Shown: positions 8,984 to 18,480, numbered from the stretch's first letter. The stretch: 64,000 nt of DNA from Myxococcus hansupus (GCF_000280925.3 NZ_CP012109.1:4670501-4734500); one strand, 5' to 3'. A program made the numbers and translations. The notes: a model not told the origin generated them from the sequence alone.

Positions 8984-9901
8984 TCACCCCACGTCCACGG
9001 GGATGGTCTGCATGAAGGGCACCTGGAGGTCCGTGGGGCGCATCAGCTCGGGGCGGCCACCCGGGGTGCCGCCATTCTTGTAGGCGTTGAGCTGACCGTT
9101 GATCGTCCACTGTCCCGGCCGGTTGGCGGTTCCCTGGGAGTACTGGATGAAGGGCGTGGCGCCCGTCGGGTCGCCGTGCTTGCCGGTGGGGTGCGAATAG
9201 TCGCTGGGCGTGAAGCTCCCCGCCGGCCGCAGGTTCGGGTGCTGCGAGAGGAAGCCGTCCAGCTCCGCCTTGCCGTTCTTCGAGTAGTCCGCGTGGTGGA
9301 GGAAGGACAGGTTGTTGTTCTTCGTGTCGTGCAGGGCATGGACGGCGCAGCCGTTGAGCGCGCCCGTCACCACCGTGGTGGGCTCACCCGGACGCGGATG
9401 CAGCGGCACCCCCTGGATGCCCGCGAACTTGCCCTCCCCCGTGGAGAGGTAGTGCATGTAGTGCGCCGGGATGCCCTGGCCACCGGCGGGAGAGACAGAC
9501 AGGTTCGTGTTGCCCTGGTGCTGGTGGGCATTGAGCGTCACCACCGAGTCATTGGCGTTGACGAAGGGCTTCTGGGCGGTGGGGAGGGCCACGCCCTGGG
9601 GCGCGCCGCCCGGGAACATGTTGTAGGCGTTCAGGACGTTCTGCCCCGAGTACCCCAGTGGGTTCGCACCGAACGACGAGGTGACGTCCTTGCCTGGCTG
9701 CGGCTTGGGCGGGGTGTTCACCTTGCCCGAGGAGGGCTTGCTGCCCTGCGCGTCAAACCCGTCCTTGACCGGGCCCGGCTTGGACGTGGGCTTCGACTCC
9801 ACCGGCGGAGGAGCGCTCGGCTTGTTCGTGCTGCTCCCAGAGGGAGTGGGGCTCTTGGGCACGGAGGGGCTCTTGAAGCCGCCGAACTTGATGCCTTTCA
9901 T
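8984..9901 (-). CDS. Proline-rich effector-like protein with a Cys-His motif (possible deamidase)
   Basis: The protein has 305 residues and no signal peptide. Residues 10-75 are low complexity, rich in Pro, Ser and Lys, as in many exported or polymorphic toxins. The C-terminal domain, about residues 85-300, contains TVVTGALNGCAVHAL (Cys185, His188) and then LSFLHHADY (His202, His203). A strand ending in L-x-G-C followed some 12-17 residues later by a His is the arrangement in CNF1, BLF1 and CheD glutamine deamidases. No family could be confirmed. A second protein in this window (44238-45173) has the same design: proline-rich head, unknown catalytic-looking tail. Secretion and toxicity are inferences. 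Confidence 0.7.
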   Translation of the reverse strand: MKGIKFGGFKSPSVPKSPTPSGSSTNKPSAPPPVESKPTSKPGPVKDGFDAQGSKPSSGKVNTPPKPQPGKDVTSSFGANPLGYSGQNVLNAYNMFPGGAPQGVALPTAQKPFVNANDSVVTLNAHQHQGNTNLSVSPAGGQGIPAHYMHYLSTGEGKFAGIQGVPLHPRPGEPTTVVTGALNGCAVHALHDTKNNNLSFLHHADYSKNGKAELDGFLSQHPNLRPAGSFTPSDYSHPTGKHGDPTGATPFIQYSQGTANRPGQWTINGQLNAYKNGGTPGGRPELMRPTDLQVPFMQTIPVDVG

Positions 9902-10076
9902 GGGAGGGATTCCTGTCGTCGATGGGGGTGGGGACTCACCGGGGAAAGCTGACTGAACCCATCAGCAACTCCCGGGCCAGACGCTGAGTCAGCAGGCCCC
10001 ACGAAGGATTTCCTGTCGATACCCGCGTTTGCGGGACACGGCTGGCGCCAGGGCCTCGCCCGAAGCCGCTCGACCT

Positions 10077-10113
10077 GGTGACGGGAGTTCGTTCCCTGGT
10101 GACTCCCGTCACC
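10077..10113 (-). terminator. Strong stem-loop downstream of the pore-former gene
   Basis: GGTGACGGGAGT at 10077-10088 pairs perfectly over 12 bases with ACTCCCGTCACC at 10102-10113, with a 13-base loop. It lies about 80 bases past the stop of the leftward gene ending at 10196. Confidence 0.6.
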
Positions 10114-10195
10114 ACCCACCGGCCGCGGACGCGCGCGTCTCCACGGCAAACCCGAGGAGAGGAGAGACAGCGCTCCCCTCCCCTTGGGATTGTGA

Positions 10196-11197
10196 TTAGA
10201 GCCGACGAAGCAGCGTCCGCGTCGCGCCCCGGGCGACGGGGCCAAGGTCCTCATATTTGGTGATGAGGTTGTAGGTGTTGACGCCACCGAAGAGGCCGCC
10301 CGTCTCGCTCGTCTGGGTCGTCCCATCCGCGTAGACGGTTTCAATCGTCGCCGAATACGGGACCGAAATGCGGGCCTGCAACATGAGCACGGAGACACGG
10401 ATGCTGGAGTTGGCGGGGACCTTGACCGGCACCGAGATGGCGACCTCGCTGTCGTCAGTGCTCTCCTGCTCCTGCACGTACTTCCAGCTCCCTTCGATCG
10501 TCCAGGCCACCTTGCCCTCCTTCAGACCTGGGAGGCCCCCCTTGAACTCGAGCGACTGGCTGACAGAGAGCCCTCGCTCGTGGGTGAACGAATACGAGTG
10601 CCCCTCCACGAACTTGAAGCTGAGCGTTTGCAACTGCTCCGAACTCGTGATGTTGGTCACCGTCTGGGTTCCCCCCACCTTGGGCGAGTAATCCTCGATG
10701 TTGGCCACGTTCATGTCGAAGTTGATCGCCTTGAGGCGGATCTGCCGCGCGTCCTTCACCTGCGCCCACTTCTCATTGTCGCCGCCGCCGCTCCACTCCC
10801 ACGTCACCAACTGCGTACCAGCGCGGTAGGGACCATTCCCCAGGATGTTGATCTTCTGCTCCCAGTCCGCGAAGGAGTAGATGGGATTGAAGGTTTCATT
10901 GCCCTCATTGCGCCACACCGCGAGGTCATTGGTGTTGATGGCCTCCAGGCCCACGGTGATGAGCGACGCGCCCTGCTCATTGCTCGCGCGGCAGATGGCT
11001 CGCCCCGTGCTCTTGTTGATGATGGAGAACCCCTCGTCTCCACGGGTGTTCCGCACCTCCCACAGTTGGAGGTCATTCGTGTAGTCGAGATTCTGCACGG
11101 TGACGGCGTGGTTGTCCGCGCTGGCGCTGATGGCGAGCTGCTTGCCCTCGGGACTGAACGCCTTGGAAATGAAGCTCCGGTAGACGACGTCAGACAT
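10196..11197 (-). CDS. Ricin-B-lectin / aerolysin-like (ETX/MTX2) pore-forming protein
   Basis: The protein has 333 residues and no signal peptide. Residues 1-150 read as a beta-trefoil lectin: repeats such as NDLQLWEVR, GFSIINKSTGRAICRA and NDLAVWRNEG are the spaced Q/L-x-W and N-x-x-S/T-G units. From about residue 165 the protein has the long strands of the aerolysin/ETX-MTX2 pore module: FVEGHSYSFTHERGLSVSQS, then SWKYVQEQESTDDSEVAISV and VPVKVPANSSIRVSVLMLQA. It ends with VYADGTTQTSETGGLFGGVN, the typical G-x-F/Y-x-G turn. Such proteins bind surface sugars, form heptameric beta-barrel pores and kill cells. This organisation is like fungal LSL and invertebrate lectin-toxins. Target and export route are unknown; a role against prey or fungi is an inference. 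Confidence 0.8.
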   Translation of the reverse strand: MSDVVYRSFISKAFSPEGKQLAISASADNHAVTVQNLDYTNDLQLWEVRNTRGDEGFSIINKSTGRAICRASNEQGASLITVGLEAINTNDLAVWRNEGNETFNPIYSFADWEQKINILGNGPYRAGTQLVTWEWSGGGDNEKWAQVKDARQIRLKAINFDMNVANIEDYSPKVGGTQTVTNITSSEQLQTLSFKFVEGHSYSFTHERGLSVSQSLEFKGGLPGLKEGKVAWTIEGSWKYVQEQESTDDSEVAISVPVKVPANSSIRVSVLMLQARISVPYSATIETVYADGTTQTSETGGLFGGVNTYNLITKYEDLGPVARGATRTLLRRL

Positions 11198-11378
11198 TGT
11201 GACTTCCCCCTCTTCGCGGCGCGGGTTGAATCACGCAGATGGCCGCGACGGTCGGGGGCGACAGCAATCGTCATGCCATCAACACTCTTCACCCACGAAG
11301 GCAACGCCCCCCTCGTGTGAGGACTTGGAGCGAGCCCCCGCCCCGCCGTGAATCGCGTTGAACAGGGACGCGGAGACG

Positions 11379-11590
11379 TCACGGAAGGACGCACGCCCCC
11401 ACGCCCGACGGACTCACGAAACACTGCATGAACTGCGTGTCGCCATGGTCTGGATTGCGCCGGTCGTAAGCGACGGAGAACCACGTGCCCGGCACGACGT
11501 TCGCTGACACCGCCGCCGGACTGCCCAGAGCATGAGGCCCACGGCGAGGGGCCCTACCACCGCCACCAATGCGACCCCGATGAGGCCCAT
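11379..11590 (-). pseudogene. Small membrane protein, apparently frameshifted
   Basis: From ATG at 11590, with GAGGTG nine bases upstream, the frame encodes a clear membrane segment (MGLIGVALVAVVGPLAVGLM) and then turns into basic, Cys-rich nonsense. Shifting one base just after that segment gives an ordinary-looking end, NVVPGTWFSVAYDRRNPDHG, stopping at 11379. A single gene of about 70 residues with one frameshift explains both halves. No family is recognised. The rest of 11198-11691 shows no other gene, only upstream regions for the flanking genes. Confidence 0.35.
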
Positions 11591-11691
11591 TCCGTGAGCA
11601 CCTCGCGGGCGCCGGGACGGTGCTTGACCTCCGTTTGAAACGGGAATAATCAATTCGCGATTTGAGTTGAACGAACAGAGAGGAGACATCC

Positions 11692-13107
11692 ATGACGAAG
11701 TTGACGGAGCTGTCCCGTCTCGACGGCGTGGCACAGGCGGAGCTTGTTACCCGGGGCGAAGTCAGCGCCGAGGAGCTGCTCACCGCCTGCATGGAGCGCA
11801 TGGACGCACTGAACCCGCTGCTGAATGCCGCGCCGGTGCTGGACTTCGAACGTGCCCGAGCAAGGCCTCCCGCCCCGGGGCCTTTCGCGGGGGTTCCGTT
11901 CCTGGTCAAGGACGCCACGCCCTATCCCGGCCTCCGCTGGTCAATGGGCTCGCGGCTGTTCGCGAGGAACGTCGGCGACCCGGGGACGCCCTACAGCACG
12001 CGCCTGGACGCCGCGGGACTCGTCACCGTGGGAAAGAGCGCGACCTCCGAGTTCGGCATGCTGGGGAGCACCGAAACGCTCCTGGACGGCATCACCCACA
12101 ATCCCTGGGAGCTTTCCCATTCGGCGGCGGGCTCGTCCGGAGGCGCCGCCGCCGCGGTGGCCGCGGGGCTCGTGCCACTCGCGCACGCGAGCGACGGCGG
12201 TGGCTCCATCCGCATCCCCGCGTCCTTCTGCGGCCTCTTCGGATTCAAACCGAGCCGAGGCCGCTGCGTGCGCGCCAGCCTGGGGGACTCCGACTTCGGA
12301 GCGCTCGTGAGTGAGCATTGTGTCAGCCGGACGGTGCGGGACAGCGCGCTGCTGCTCGCGCTCACCGAGAACCGGGACGCGGGACTTCCGCCGCTGGGGC
12401 ACGTCCAGGCGCCCCTCTCGCGTCGCCTGCGCATCGGCACCTGGACACGAACGATGACCGGCGAAGAGCCAGACCCCGCCGTCCAACGGGCCTACGCGGA
12501 ATCCGTCGCGCTCTGCGTGGCGCTGGGACATGACGTAGTGCCCATGGAGCCCCCCGACATCGACGGGTGGGCGTTGGGGGAGGCCTTCTTCCTGCTGGGG
12601 GGCTCCGCCGTCGCAGGCGCGGCCCAATTGATGGAACGCCTGCGCGGCACGCCTGTGTCGCCCGACGAGCTCGAGCCGTTCACCCAGGCGCTCGCGGACG
12701 TGTTCCGACGTGGTGGCCCCAGCGGCCTCAAGGATGCCCGTCGCGTGCTCGCGGAGAGCGCGGAGCGTTACCTCACCACGGTTCAGGACCTGGACGTCAT
12801 CCTCACGCCCACGGTCGCGGCCGCGCCCTGGCGCATCGGGTACCTCTCCCCCGTCCTCCCCCGGGAGGAGCTGATGCGACGCATGGCGCTCGCCGTGGGC
12901 TACACGCCCATCCAGAACATGACGGGCAGCCCCGCGATGTCGGTGCCCTTGCACGTGTCAGACACGGGGCTTCCCATTGGCACCCACTTCGCCGCCGCGC
13001 CTGGAGCGGACGCCCTGCTGCTCGGACTTGCCTATCAGCTCGAAGCGGCGAGCCCATGGCATCATCGCTGGGCGCCCTACTCCTATCCCCGGTTGTTCGA
13101 CGCCTGA
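11692..13107 (+). CDS. Amidase-signature hydrolase
   Basis: This cytoplasmic enzyme of 471 residues belongs to the amidase signature family (GatA/fatty-acid amide hydrolase/6-aminohexanoate-cyclic-dimer hydrolase). The Ser-cisSer-Lys triad is visible: Lys in FLVKDATPYPG, the Gly-rich loop AAGSSGGAAAAVAAG with the cis-Ser, and GGGSIRIPASFCGLFGFKP with the nucleophile. It would hydrolyse a C-N amide bond in a small molecule; no GatB or GatC is nearby, so tRNA amidation is unlikely. The start has GAGGAG at a good distance. The stop codon overlaps the start of the TetR gene by one base (TGATG), so the two are probably translated together and the regulator may control this enzyme. Confidence 0.9.
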   Translation: MTKLTELSRLDGVAQAELVTRGEVSAEELLTACMERMDALNPLLNAAPVLDFERARARPPAPGPFAGVPFLVKDATPYPGLRWSMGSRLFARNVGDPGTPYSTRLDAAGLVTVGKSATSEFGMLGSTETLLDGITHNPWELSHSAAGSSGGAAAAVAAGLVPLAHASDGGGSIRIPASFCGLFGFKPSRGRCVRASLGDSDFGALVSEHCVSRTVRDSALLLALTENRDAGLPPLGHVQAPLSRRLRIGTWTRTMTGEEPDPAVQRAYAESVALCVALGHDVVPMEPPDIDGWALGEAFFLLGGSAVAGAAQLMERLRGTPVSPDELEPFTQALADVFRRGGPSGLKDARRVLAESAERYLTTVQDLDVILTPTVAAAPWRIGYLSPVLPREELMRRMALAVGYTPIQNMTGSPAMSVPLHVSDTGLPIGTHFAAAPGADALLLGLAYQLEAASPWHHRWAPYSYPRLFDA

Positions 13108-13744
13108 TGCCCCAGGTCCTCAAAGAAGAAGTCCGCCAACGCATCCTCACGTCCGCGCTGGAGATCTTCGCGACGCGCGGCTACGCCGACGCCACGATGA
13201 GCGACATCGCCGCGCAGGCGGGGCTCGGCACCGCGAGCCTCTATCGCTACTACGCGAACAAAGAGGCACTGTTCGATGCCGTCGTGCCCCCACGCTGGCA
13301 GCGCGGTTCGAGGCGTTGCTCGAGAAGCGAGTGCGAGCACTCGCCAGCCCGCGGCTGGGCGACGCCCCCGGCCCGAGCGACGAACGCGGCGAGGAGATGC
13401 TCCGGTTCTGGGTGGAGAACCGGCTCGCGGTGGTGGTGCTCCTCGACCGCGCGGCCGGGACCGGTTACGCCCACTACGGAGAGCGCTTCGTCGAGTTGCT
13501 CGTCGCCACCACGCTGGCGCAACTTCGCTCCGCCCACCCGGGACTTCGCATCAACGCGACAGCGCGCTTCGTGCTCACGCGCATCTTCGAGAACACCCGT
13601 CGCATGTTGGCCGCCATCCTCGCGGAGCATGAACAGGAGAAGGCCCTGCGAGAGGCCATCGAGGCCTTCTGGAGCTACCAGATTCCGGGGCTCGAAGGCT
13701 TCGCGAAATGGGTGGGCGCGCGCCTGACGCCAGTCTCCGAGTAA
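13107..13744 (+). pseudogene. TetR-family transcriptional regulator, frameshifted
   Basis: The ATG at 13107 overlaps the amidase stop. The first frame gives a perfect TetR N-terminal DNA-binding domain: ILTSALEIFATRGYADATMS, then AAQAGLGTASLYRYYANKEA. At the C-run 13287-13291 the reading frame must drop one base. After that, PTLAARFEALLEKRV and a helical ligand-binding domain (FVELLVATTLAQLRSAHPGL, FWSYQIPGLEGFAKWVGARL) run to 13744. Adding one C to the run restores a normal 212-residue regulator. As printed, only the DNA-binding half is made in frame. Ligand unknown; the amidase is the likely target because of the coupling. Confidence 0.8.
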
Positions 13745-13860
13745 CACCGCGACCCCATTACTCAGTCTCACTGGGTTCACGCAGGGTGGACGAGCCCGTC
13801 CCAGGCCCGATAGGATTGTCACTGCAACTTCGCAATCCTACTCACGACAAGGAGCCCCAG

Positions 13861-14145
13861 ATGGCGCTGTCTCGTTGGGTCGTTGGAATCTCCGCACTGC
13901 TGCTGACCGCTTGTGGTGGCCCGCTCGAAATGGAAGAGGGCCTCCCCTCCGGCGACATGAGCTCCGTGGAGCAGCGCGCGGAGCAGCCCGGTGGAGGAAC
14001 GCGCTATGGCCAGCACCGGACCTACTACCGCGAGGCGGCCAAGGTGAACTGGGTCGGTGCCTGGCACGCCGACTGTTCGGGCTACATCACGCAGTCGGGG
14101 CAAGTGACGCAGTACTACACGGACTCCTTCTTCATCTGCTCGTAG
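13861..14145 (+). CDS. Small secreted lipoprotein
   Basis: The protein has 94 residues with a lipoprotein signal MALSRWVVGISALLLTAC (lipid Cys at 18). The mature part has an acidic spacer, a low-complexity GGGTRYGQHRTYY stretch, and a compact C-terminal region VNWVGAWHADCSGYITQSGQ followed by VTQYYTDSFFIC with two Cys. The layout (Y-x-x-x-A-x-x-x-x-V-G, D-C-x-G, G-x-V-T-x-Y, final C) recurs in short secreted proteins of myxobacteria (DUF6289-like); this is from memory, not a search. The ribosome site is AAGGAGCCCCAG directly before ATG, the same 12 bases as in front of the small gene at 21152. Confidence 0.8.
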   Translation: MALSRWVVGISALLLTACGGPLEMEEGLPSGDMSSVEQRAEQPGGGTRYGQHRTYYREAAKVNWVGAWHADCSGYITQSGQVTQYYTDSFFICS

Positions 14146-14158
14146 CGGTAGCAACGCG

Positions 14159-14189
14159 GTGGCCCCGGGGTGACACGCCGTGGGGCCAC
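14159..14189 (+). terminator. Stem-loop after the lipoprotein gene
   Basis: GTGGCCCC (14159-14166) pairs with GGGGCCAC (14182-14189) around a 15-base loop, 14 bases after the stop at 14145. Confidence 0.5.
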
Positions 14190-14208
14190 AGCACACCGGA
14201 AGATCGAA

Positions 14209-14722
14209 ATGAACGAAGCCGTGAGCGAGGGAATGCAGCGAGTCCTGGCGTTCCTACAGGAGTTCACGGAGACCGAATACCGCGTCACCATGACGCGGTA
14301 TGACCGGGGCCTGGATGAGCCGCAGCAGAATGCCTGCGTCCAGGTGTTGCGGAACTTCTATCACTCCATTGATGACCTCAGTCTGGACCGATACACACGA
14401 ACGCGGCTGGACCTGTCAGACAAATCTCTCCACGTCTACAAGCATCCAGAGCAACCGGGGGCGCGACGGGGACGGAAGCCTGGAATTTTCTTGTGTCTAT
14501 TTCGTAGCCGAAACGGATGAAGGGCTGCGCATCATCTATCACTACGCATACTCGTCCACCCATGGAGGCTGGTGGCACCCTTGCCTTCTGGAGCACCTCC
14601 AGGTCCACGCTCCGGGCCGATTGATGGAGATTCACCGGCTGACGCCCCCGAGTGACTCCCAGGCGAACCTGGAAGAGTATCACTCCGACACGATGGGGCT
14701 GACGCTGGTGCAGGTCGAATAG
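14209..14722 (+). pseudogene. Uncharacterised protein, frameshifted
   Basis: From ATG at 14209 (GGAAG upstream) the frame encodes a helical protein, including AFLQEFTETEYRVTMTRYDR and NACVQVLRNFYHSIDDLSL, up to KHPEQP. At the five-G run 14457-14461 the sense continues in the next frame: RDGDGSLEFSCVYFVAETDE, then RIIYHYAYSSTHGGWWHP and SDTMGLTLVQVE to 14722. Removing one G gives a whole protein of about 170 residues, mixed helix and strand, with no signal peptide. I do not recognise the family. It faces the leftward gene ending at 14777 across a shared terminator. Confidence 0.6.
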
Positions 14723-14735
14723 CGGAGGACGCGGC

Positions 14736-14769
14736 CCTCCGAAAGCACCCATGACAGGTGCTTTGGAGG
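14736..14769. terminator. Bidirectional stem-loop between convergent genes
   Basis: CCTCC-GAAAGCACC pairs with GGTGCTTT-GGAGG around CATGACA, with one bulged base. It lies between genes ending at 14722 (rightward) and 14777 (leftward). Confidence 0.6.
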
Positions 14770-14776
14770 GGATGCG

Positions 14777-15774
14777 TTACTTCTTCGCCTTGAACAGCTT
14801 GCCCTGACGCCACGCCGCGAAGAGCGACGCCTCGGAGTAGACGGCCCGGGCGTTGAACTTGAGCTCCACCCGGCCACCCGCCTCGGCCACCGCGGCGGCG
14901 ATGGCCTCCGCCTCCGCGCGATCCATCGGCGCCGTGCGCATCGTTCCCAGGGTCTTGCGCATCGTCTCCGGGAACTGGAGCCAGAGCGGCGGCGGCTTCT
15001 GATCCAGGTACGGCGCCGGGAACCCGGTGATGGCCGCGATGCGGGCCACCACCTCCGGGCTTCGGCCCCCCGTATCCGCGAGGGTCACCTCCACCGACTC
15101 GTCCTTGCCCAGGGCCCCCGCGGTCAGCACCTTCTTCAGCGAAGCCAGGACCCCCTTGCCCTGCCCCTGCCGGAACGTGTTCATCGGATAGTGGTGCTCC
15201 ACCTCGAGCGACTGGGCGCGCACGTCATGCTCGTCCTCGATGAGCAGCCGGGTCTTCAGCCGCCCGCCGACAACCAGCGAGTTGTCGTTGTAATGGCCGA
15301 CGACCACATCGCCTCCGTCCAGTTGGCCGCCCACGCGAAACTCGCCACTGGTCCGAAGCGCACCCACCGCGACGTTCCCCAGGACGATGACGCTCGAGTC
15401 GGGACCTCGGTCCGTGAGCAGTCCCGCCACCGACAGGTTGCCGAGGACCACCAGCGTGCCCGCCACGTCGAAGTCCCCTGCGACCTTCAAGTCACCTGGG
15501 ACGAAGACGCTCTGCCCCACTTCCACGCCAGATGCTCGCTCCGTGGGCGGGGCGGTCTCCACGCACCGCGCGGCGACCTGGGCCAGCGCTGGAGCCGCCA
15601 GGGCGCGGCGCCGGCCTTTCGCATCTCAGTAAAGAGGTCCGCGTAGGTCCCCACCGCGGGCTCCCGCCACGGCATCAGCTTATCCGTGTTCTCATCTTCA
15701 AAGAATTCACTCGAAACGAGCTGGGGAAGCATCTCATCGAAGGCAGTCTTGAAGGACGAAGGCTCGATTTGCAT
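14777..15774 (-). pseudogene. Polymer-forming (bactofilin-like) domain protein, frameshifted
   Basis: The N-terminus (ATG at 15774, MQIEPSSFKTAFDEMLPQLV) and the rest are in different frames. They join near 15601-15612, where one base appears to be missing, giving about 332 residues. After the junction comes a run of short strands: VFVPGDLKVAGDFDVAGTLV, VIVLGNVAVGALRTSGEF and SLVVGGRLKTRLLIEDEHDV. This right-handed beta-helix pattern is that of polymer-forming cytoskeletal proteins. The same domain, with the same LLxDxG...VVLG...VGG-x-L-x-x-R-x-LIE signposts, is in the protein at 19739-21046, so the two are paralogues. The C-terminal 120 residues (RIAAITGFPAPYLDQKPPPL, then a helical end) are not assigned. 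Confidence 0.65.
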
Positions 15775-15926
15775 ATCGCCACCGACCCTACACGTCCGTC
15801 CGACACATCATGCGTAAAAGCGCCCGGCACGGCTGGGCAGAGACTTCCCTTCCTCGAAAGCACAGGAAAAGTCCGAGCCTTGTCGGGACGAAGGGAAACT
15901 TCGCGCCCCATGAGCGACACGCGCGC

Positions 15927-18386
15927 CTAGGGATGAAGAACCGTGGGCATGTGGATGTCGCCCAGATCCACATCCTCTTCCAGGGGAACGTCCACCGTGA
16001 CGGTGCGTGATGCCACTCCTGGCGCATCAAAAATCAAGGCCATCTGCCCGTGGTTCGTCGTCGGAAACAGGAAAGTGCCCTCGAGGCTGAAGACGCCGAT
16101 TTCTCGGTTGATGACGTAATCCGGAAAGGGGCGGCCATCAGGTCCCAAGAGCCGGCCTCGGACGAATGAAATGCGTTGCAGCACGAGGCGGAGGTCGTTC
16201 TCGCTCGCTCCCGGTTTCATGAAAATCCAATCGTTGTCGTGGTGGGTCCCTCCCATGGAACGTGCTGGCTTGAAAGCATGGCCATCCTTCGTGGCCCAAA
16301 CCGCGTGCGGCGCGGAAGACAGGCCCCGGAGGACAAATCGGCCACTGGCGTCTGTTCGAACGCCAATGGGGGGGCCACCGCAGCCAAAACCGATGTGGGG
16401 CGGCTCGGTCGAGTCGGCCTGGGGAAATCGAGAGGTTTGGATGGCGACGCCCTCCAGCGGCGTTCCGCTCGCTGTCACGACAATACCGGAGACAGTCAAT
16501 CCCACGGGAAACCGCAGTTCCACCTGTGTCGCCATGCCATCGCGCAACTCGAGGTCCTGAGCGGCGGTGAGCCGGGTGACTCCCTGAACATGCTTCTGGG
16601 CCCACACGATGTAGTGCCCAGGCGGGACGGCCCCGAGGCGAAAGTGCCCCTGGGCATCTGAAGAAATGTATCGGCTGGGACTGCCTCGCTCTTCGCGTTT
16701 GGCAAGGAAGACGTCCGCCCCCACCACGGGAACGCCGTGTTCATCCAACAAAATGCCTGTGACGGTGGGACCTTGCTTCAACGCGATGCGAAGTCCTCCA
16801 CTGGGTGCATGCACCGGAATGGCATCTGGCAGGAATCGCTCGTCAACGGCTTCCATTTCCCAGGGGCCGGGGCTGCAGGCTTTCAGCTCGAATCGGCCGG
16901 CGGTGTCCGTGGTCGTCTGGGGCCGCTCGCCAAATGACGCGGGATGCTTGCATGCGCGATTCAATTTGAGCGTCACGTTTGGGGCAGGCGCCCCGTGTTC
17001 GTCCACCGCCACGCCGGTGATCAACTCCGCGCGGAACAGCGTGATGTCGAACGGGGATTGGAGTTCCAGGGAGTCCAGATAGAAGTGGGCGTCCAGATAG
17101 CCGGGCGCCGACACCGTGATTTGATTCTTGTCGGGGCCAAGGGGGCCCAGGCGAAAGCGGCCATCCAGCGTCGTTGTCGTGGCTGGGTAGATCCCACCAA
17201 GGCGCTGTGGAACCCAGGAGATGTTGGCGCCTGAAATGGACTGGCGCGCCTCATCTCGAACGACGCCCTCAAGAAAAGGTGCTGGCCTCAATTCGAGTTC
17301 CGTCTCGGCCCCGTCTCGTTCGTCCAGCGTCACTTGAGCACTGGCGATCATTCCCTCATGAAAGGCCGAAAGCGTGACGCGATGACCTTCGCGGAGCCCT
17401 GAGAAGTGAAACTGCCCTTTCGCGTCGGATGTGGCGACCTGCAAGGAACCCTCCTCCGAGGAGAAATCCACGAAGAGTTCGACGCGAGCGCCGGAGATGG
17501 GATTCCCCCGAGAGAGGACCCGGCCTGCATGGTTCAGCGGCCGAGTGAGTCGCACACCGTCTTCTGGAAGGCTGGTTGCCTCATCGAGATGGAGGAGCGC
17601 TGGTCGCCAGCCCCCCTGTTCCGCCAGGAGGACATAACGCCCGAGCGGCAACGGCCCCATGCGGAACCGTCCATCTGGACCTGCGATACCGTCGAAGTAT
17701 CGACCCGTTGTCACGGAGACCAGGGTGAGGTGCGTGCCCGGCAGCGGCGCGCCTCCTCCCGAGACGATTCCCTCCACCCGCAGTCCCGGGGTCAAAACCA
17801 GGCGCAGATCGTCGTGTATCCCCAGGATGTCTTGTTGCGCGGCCGCCCCCTCCTCATTCAAGGCCCAGATCGACAGGGCTCCGTCGTCCAGCCCATCCAA
17901 GAGGTAGGCGCCATCTCCGTCGGTGACGGTCTCCGCCTGGGGAATGGCTTCTCCCCTTCGAGAGGACAGCCACTCCGTCAGGGCATCGCGGCCTGCCCAC
18001 TGGCAGTCCTGCAAGAGCCGGCGAGGCTTCTCTTCGAGGAGCGCCTCCCATGCCCCCGGCGCCCAGTCGGGACACGGCAGCTCCGCCAAGGACTCGTCCG
18101 CCCGCGACATGGCGGACACGTGCACGCCTGCGAGCGGTGCACCTCGCGTGTCCACCACGGTGCCACGAATGCGCCGGCGACGGTCAGGTCGAGCGACGGG
18201 GTGCAGGGCCACCGTGCCAGGACTGACAGCCCCCTGGAGACGGTTCGTGGCATGCGACGATGCCGCGAATTCCACGCCGCGCTCGACGGCCCCTGTCGTG
18301 GAATACGCGTCCCAGGCGATCAGCCCGAGGACGCTCATGGCCAGAATCGTCGACGCCCCGCCGATGTACCGGTGCCTTGCCGTCAT
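15927..18386 (-). CDS. Large exported protein of carboxypeptidase-regulatory-like repeats
   Basis: The protein has 819 residues with one N-terminal hydrophobic segment (ILAMSVLGLIAWDAY), a signal anchor or uncleaved signal. The remainder is about eight copies of an 80-100-residue beta-sandwich (CarboxypepD_reg/transthyretin-like). Each begins with a G-x-V-x-D-x-x-G-x-P-x-x-G-x-x-V pattern: IRGTVVDTRGAPLAGVHV, RVEGIVSGGGAPLPGTHL, LEGVVRDEARQSISGANI, ITGVAVDEHGAPAPNVTL, VTGILLDEHGVPVVGADVFL, VSGIVVTASGTPLEGVAI and VRGRLLGPDGRPFPDYVI. Each ends in a strand such as GHFRLGAVPPGHYIVWA. Proteins like this are common in myxobacteria and are thought to be structural or surface-exposed. No enzyme domain is seen. 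Confidence 0.85.
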   Translation of the reverse strand: MTARHRYIGGASTILAMSVLGLIAWDAYSTTGAVERGVEFAASSHATNRLQGAVSPGTVALHPVARPDRRRRIRGTVVDTRGAPLAGVHVSAMSRADESLAELPCPDWAPGAWEALLEEKPRRLLQDCQWAGRDALTEWLSSRRGEAIPQAETVTDGDGAYLLDGLDDGALSIWALNEEGAAAQQDILGIHDDLRLVLTPGLRVEGIVSGGGAPLPGTHLTLVSVTTGRYFDGIAGPDGRFRMGPLPLGRYVLLAEQGGWRPALLHLDEATSLPEDGVRLTRPLNHAGRVLSRGNPISGARVELFVDFSSEEGSLQVATSDAKGQFHFSGLREGHRVTLSAFHEGMIASAQVTLDERDGAETELELRPAPFLEGVVRDEARQSISGANISWVPQRLGGIYPATTTTLDGRFRLGPLGPDKNQITVSAPGYLDAHFYLDSLELQSPFDITLFRAELITGVAVDEHGAPAPNVTLKLNRACKHPASFGERPQTTTDTAGRFELKACSPGPWEMEAVDERFLPDAIPVHAPSGGLRIALKQGPTVTGILLDEHGVPVVGADVFLAKREERGSPSRYISSDAQGHFRLGAVPPGHYIVWAQKHVQGVTRLTAAQDLELRDGMATQVELRFPVGLTVSGIVVTASGTPLEGVAIQTSRFPQADSTEPPHIGFGCGGPPIGVRTDASGRFVLRGLSSAPHAVWATKDGHAFKPARSMGGTHHDNDWIFMKPGASENDLRLVLQRISFVRGRLLGPDGRPFPDYVINREIGVFSLEGTFLFPTTNHGQMALIFDAPGVASRTVTVDVPLEEDVDLGDIHMPTVLHP

Positions 18387-18480
18387 GCTTCGACGGTAGG
18401 GCCCCGCGGCCAGGCAATCCTCACGGAACCCTCATGATTCGCGCAGCAGTCGCGCAGCGTTGTCGCCGCCTCACATCCGC

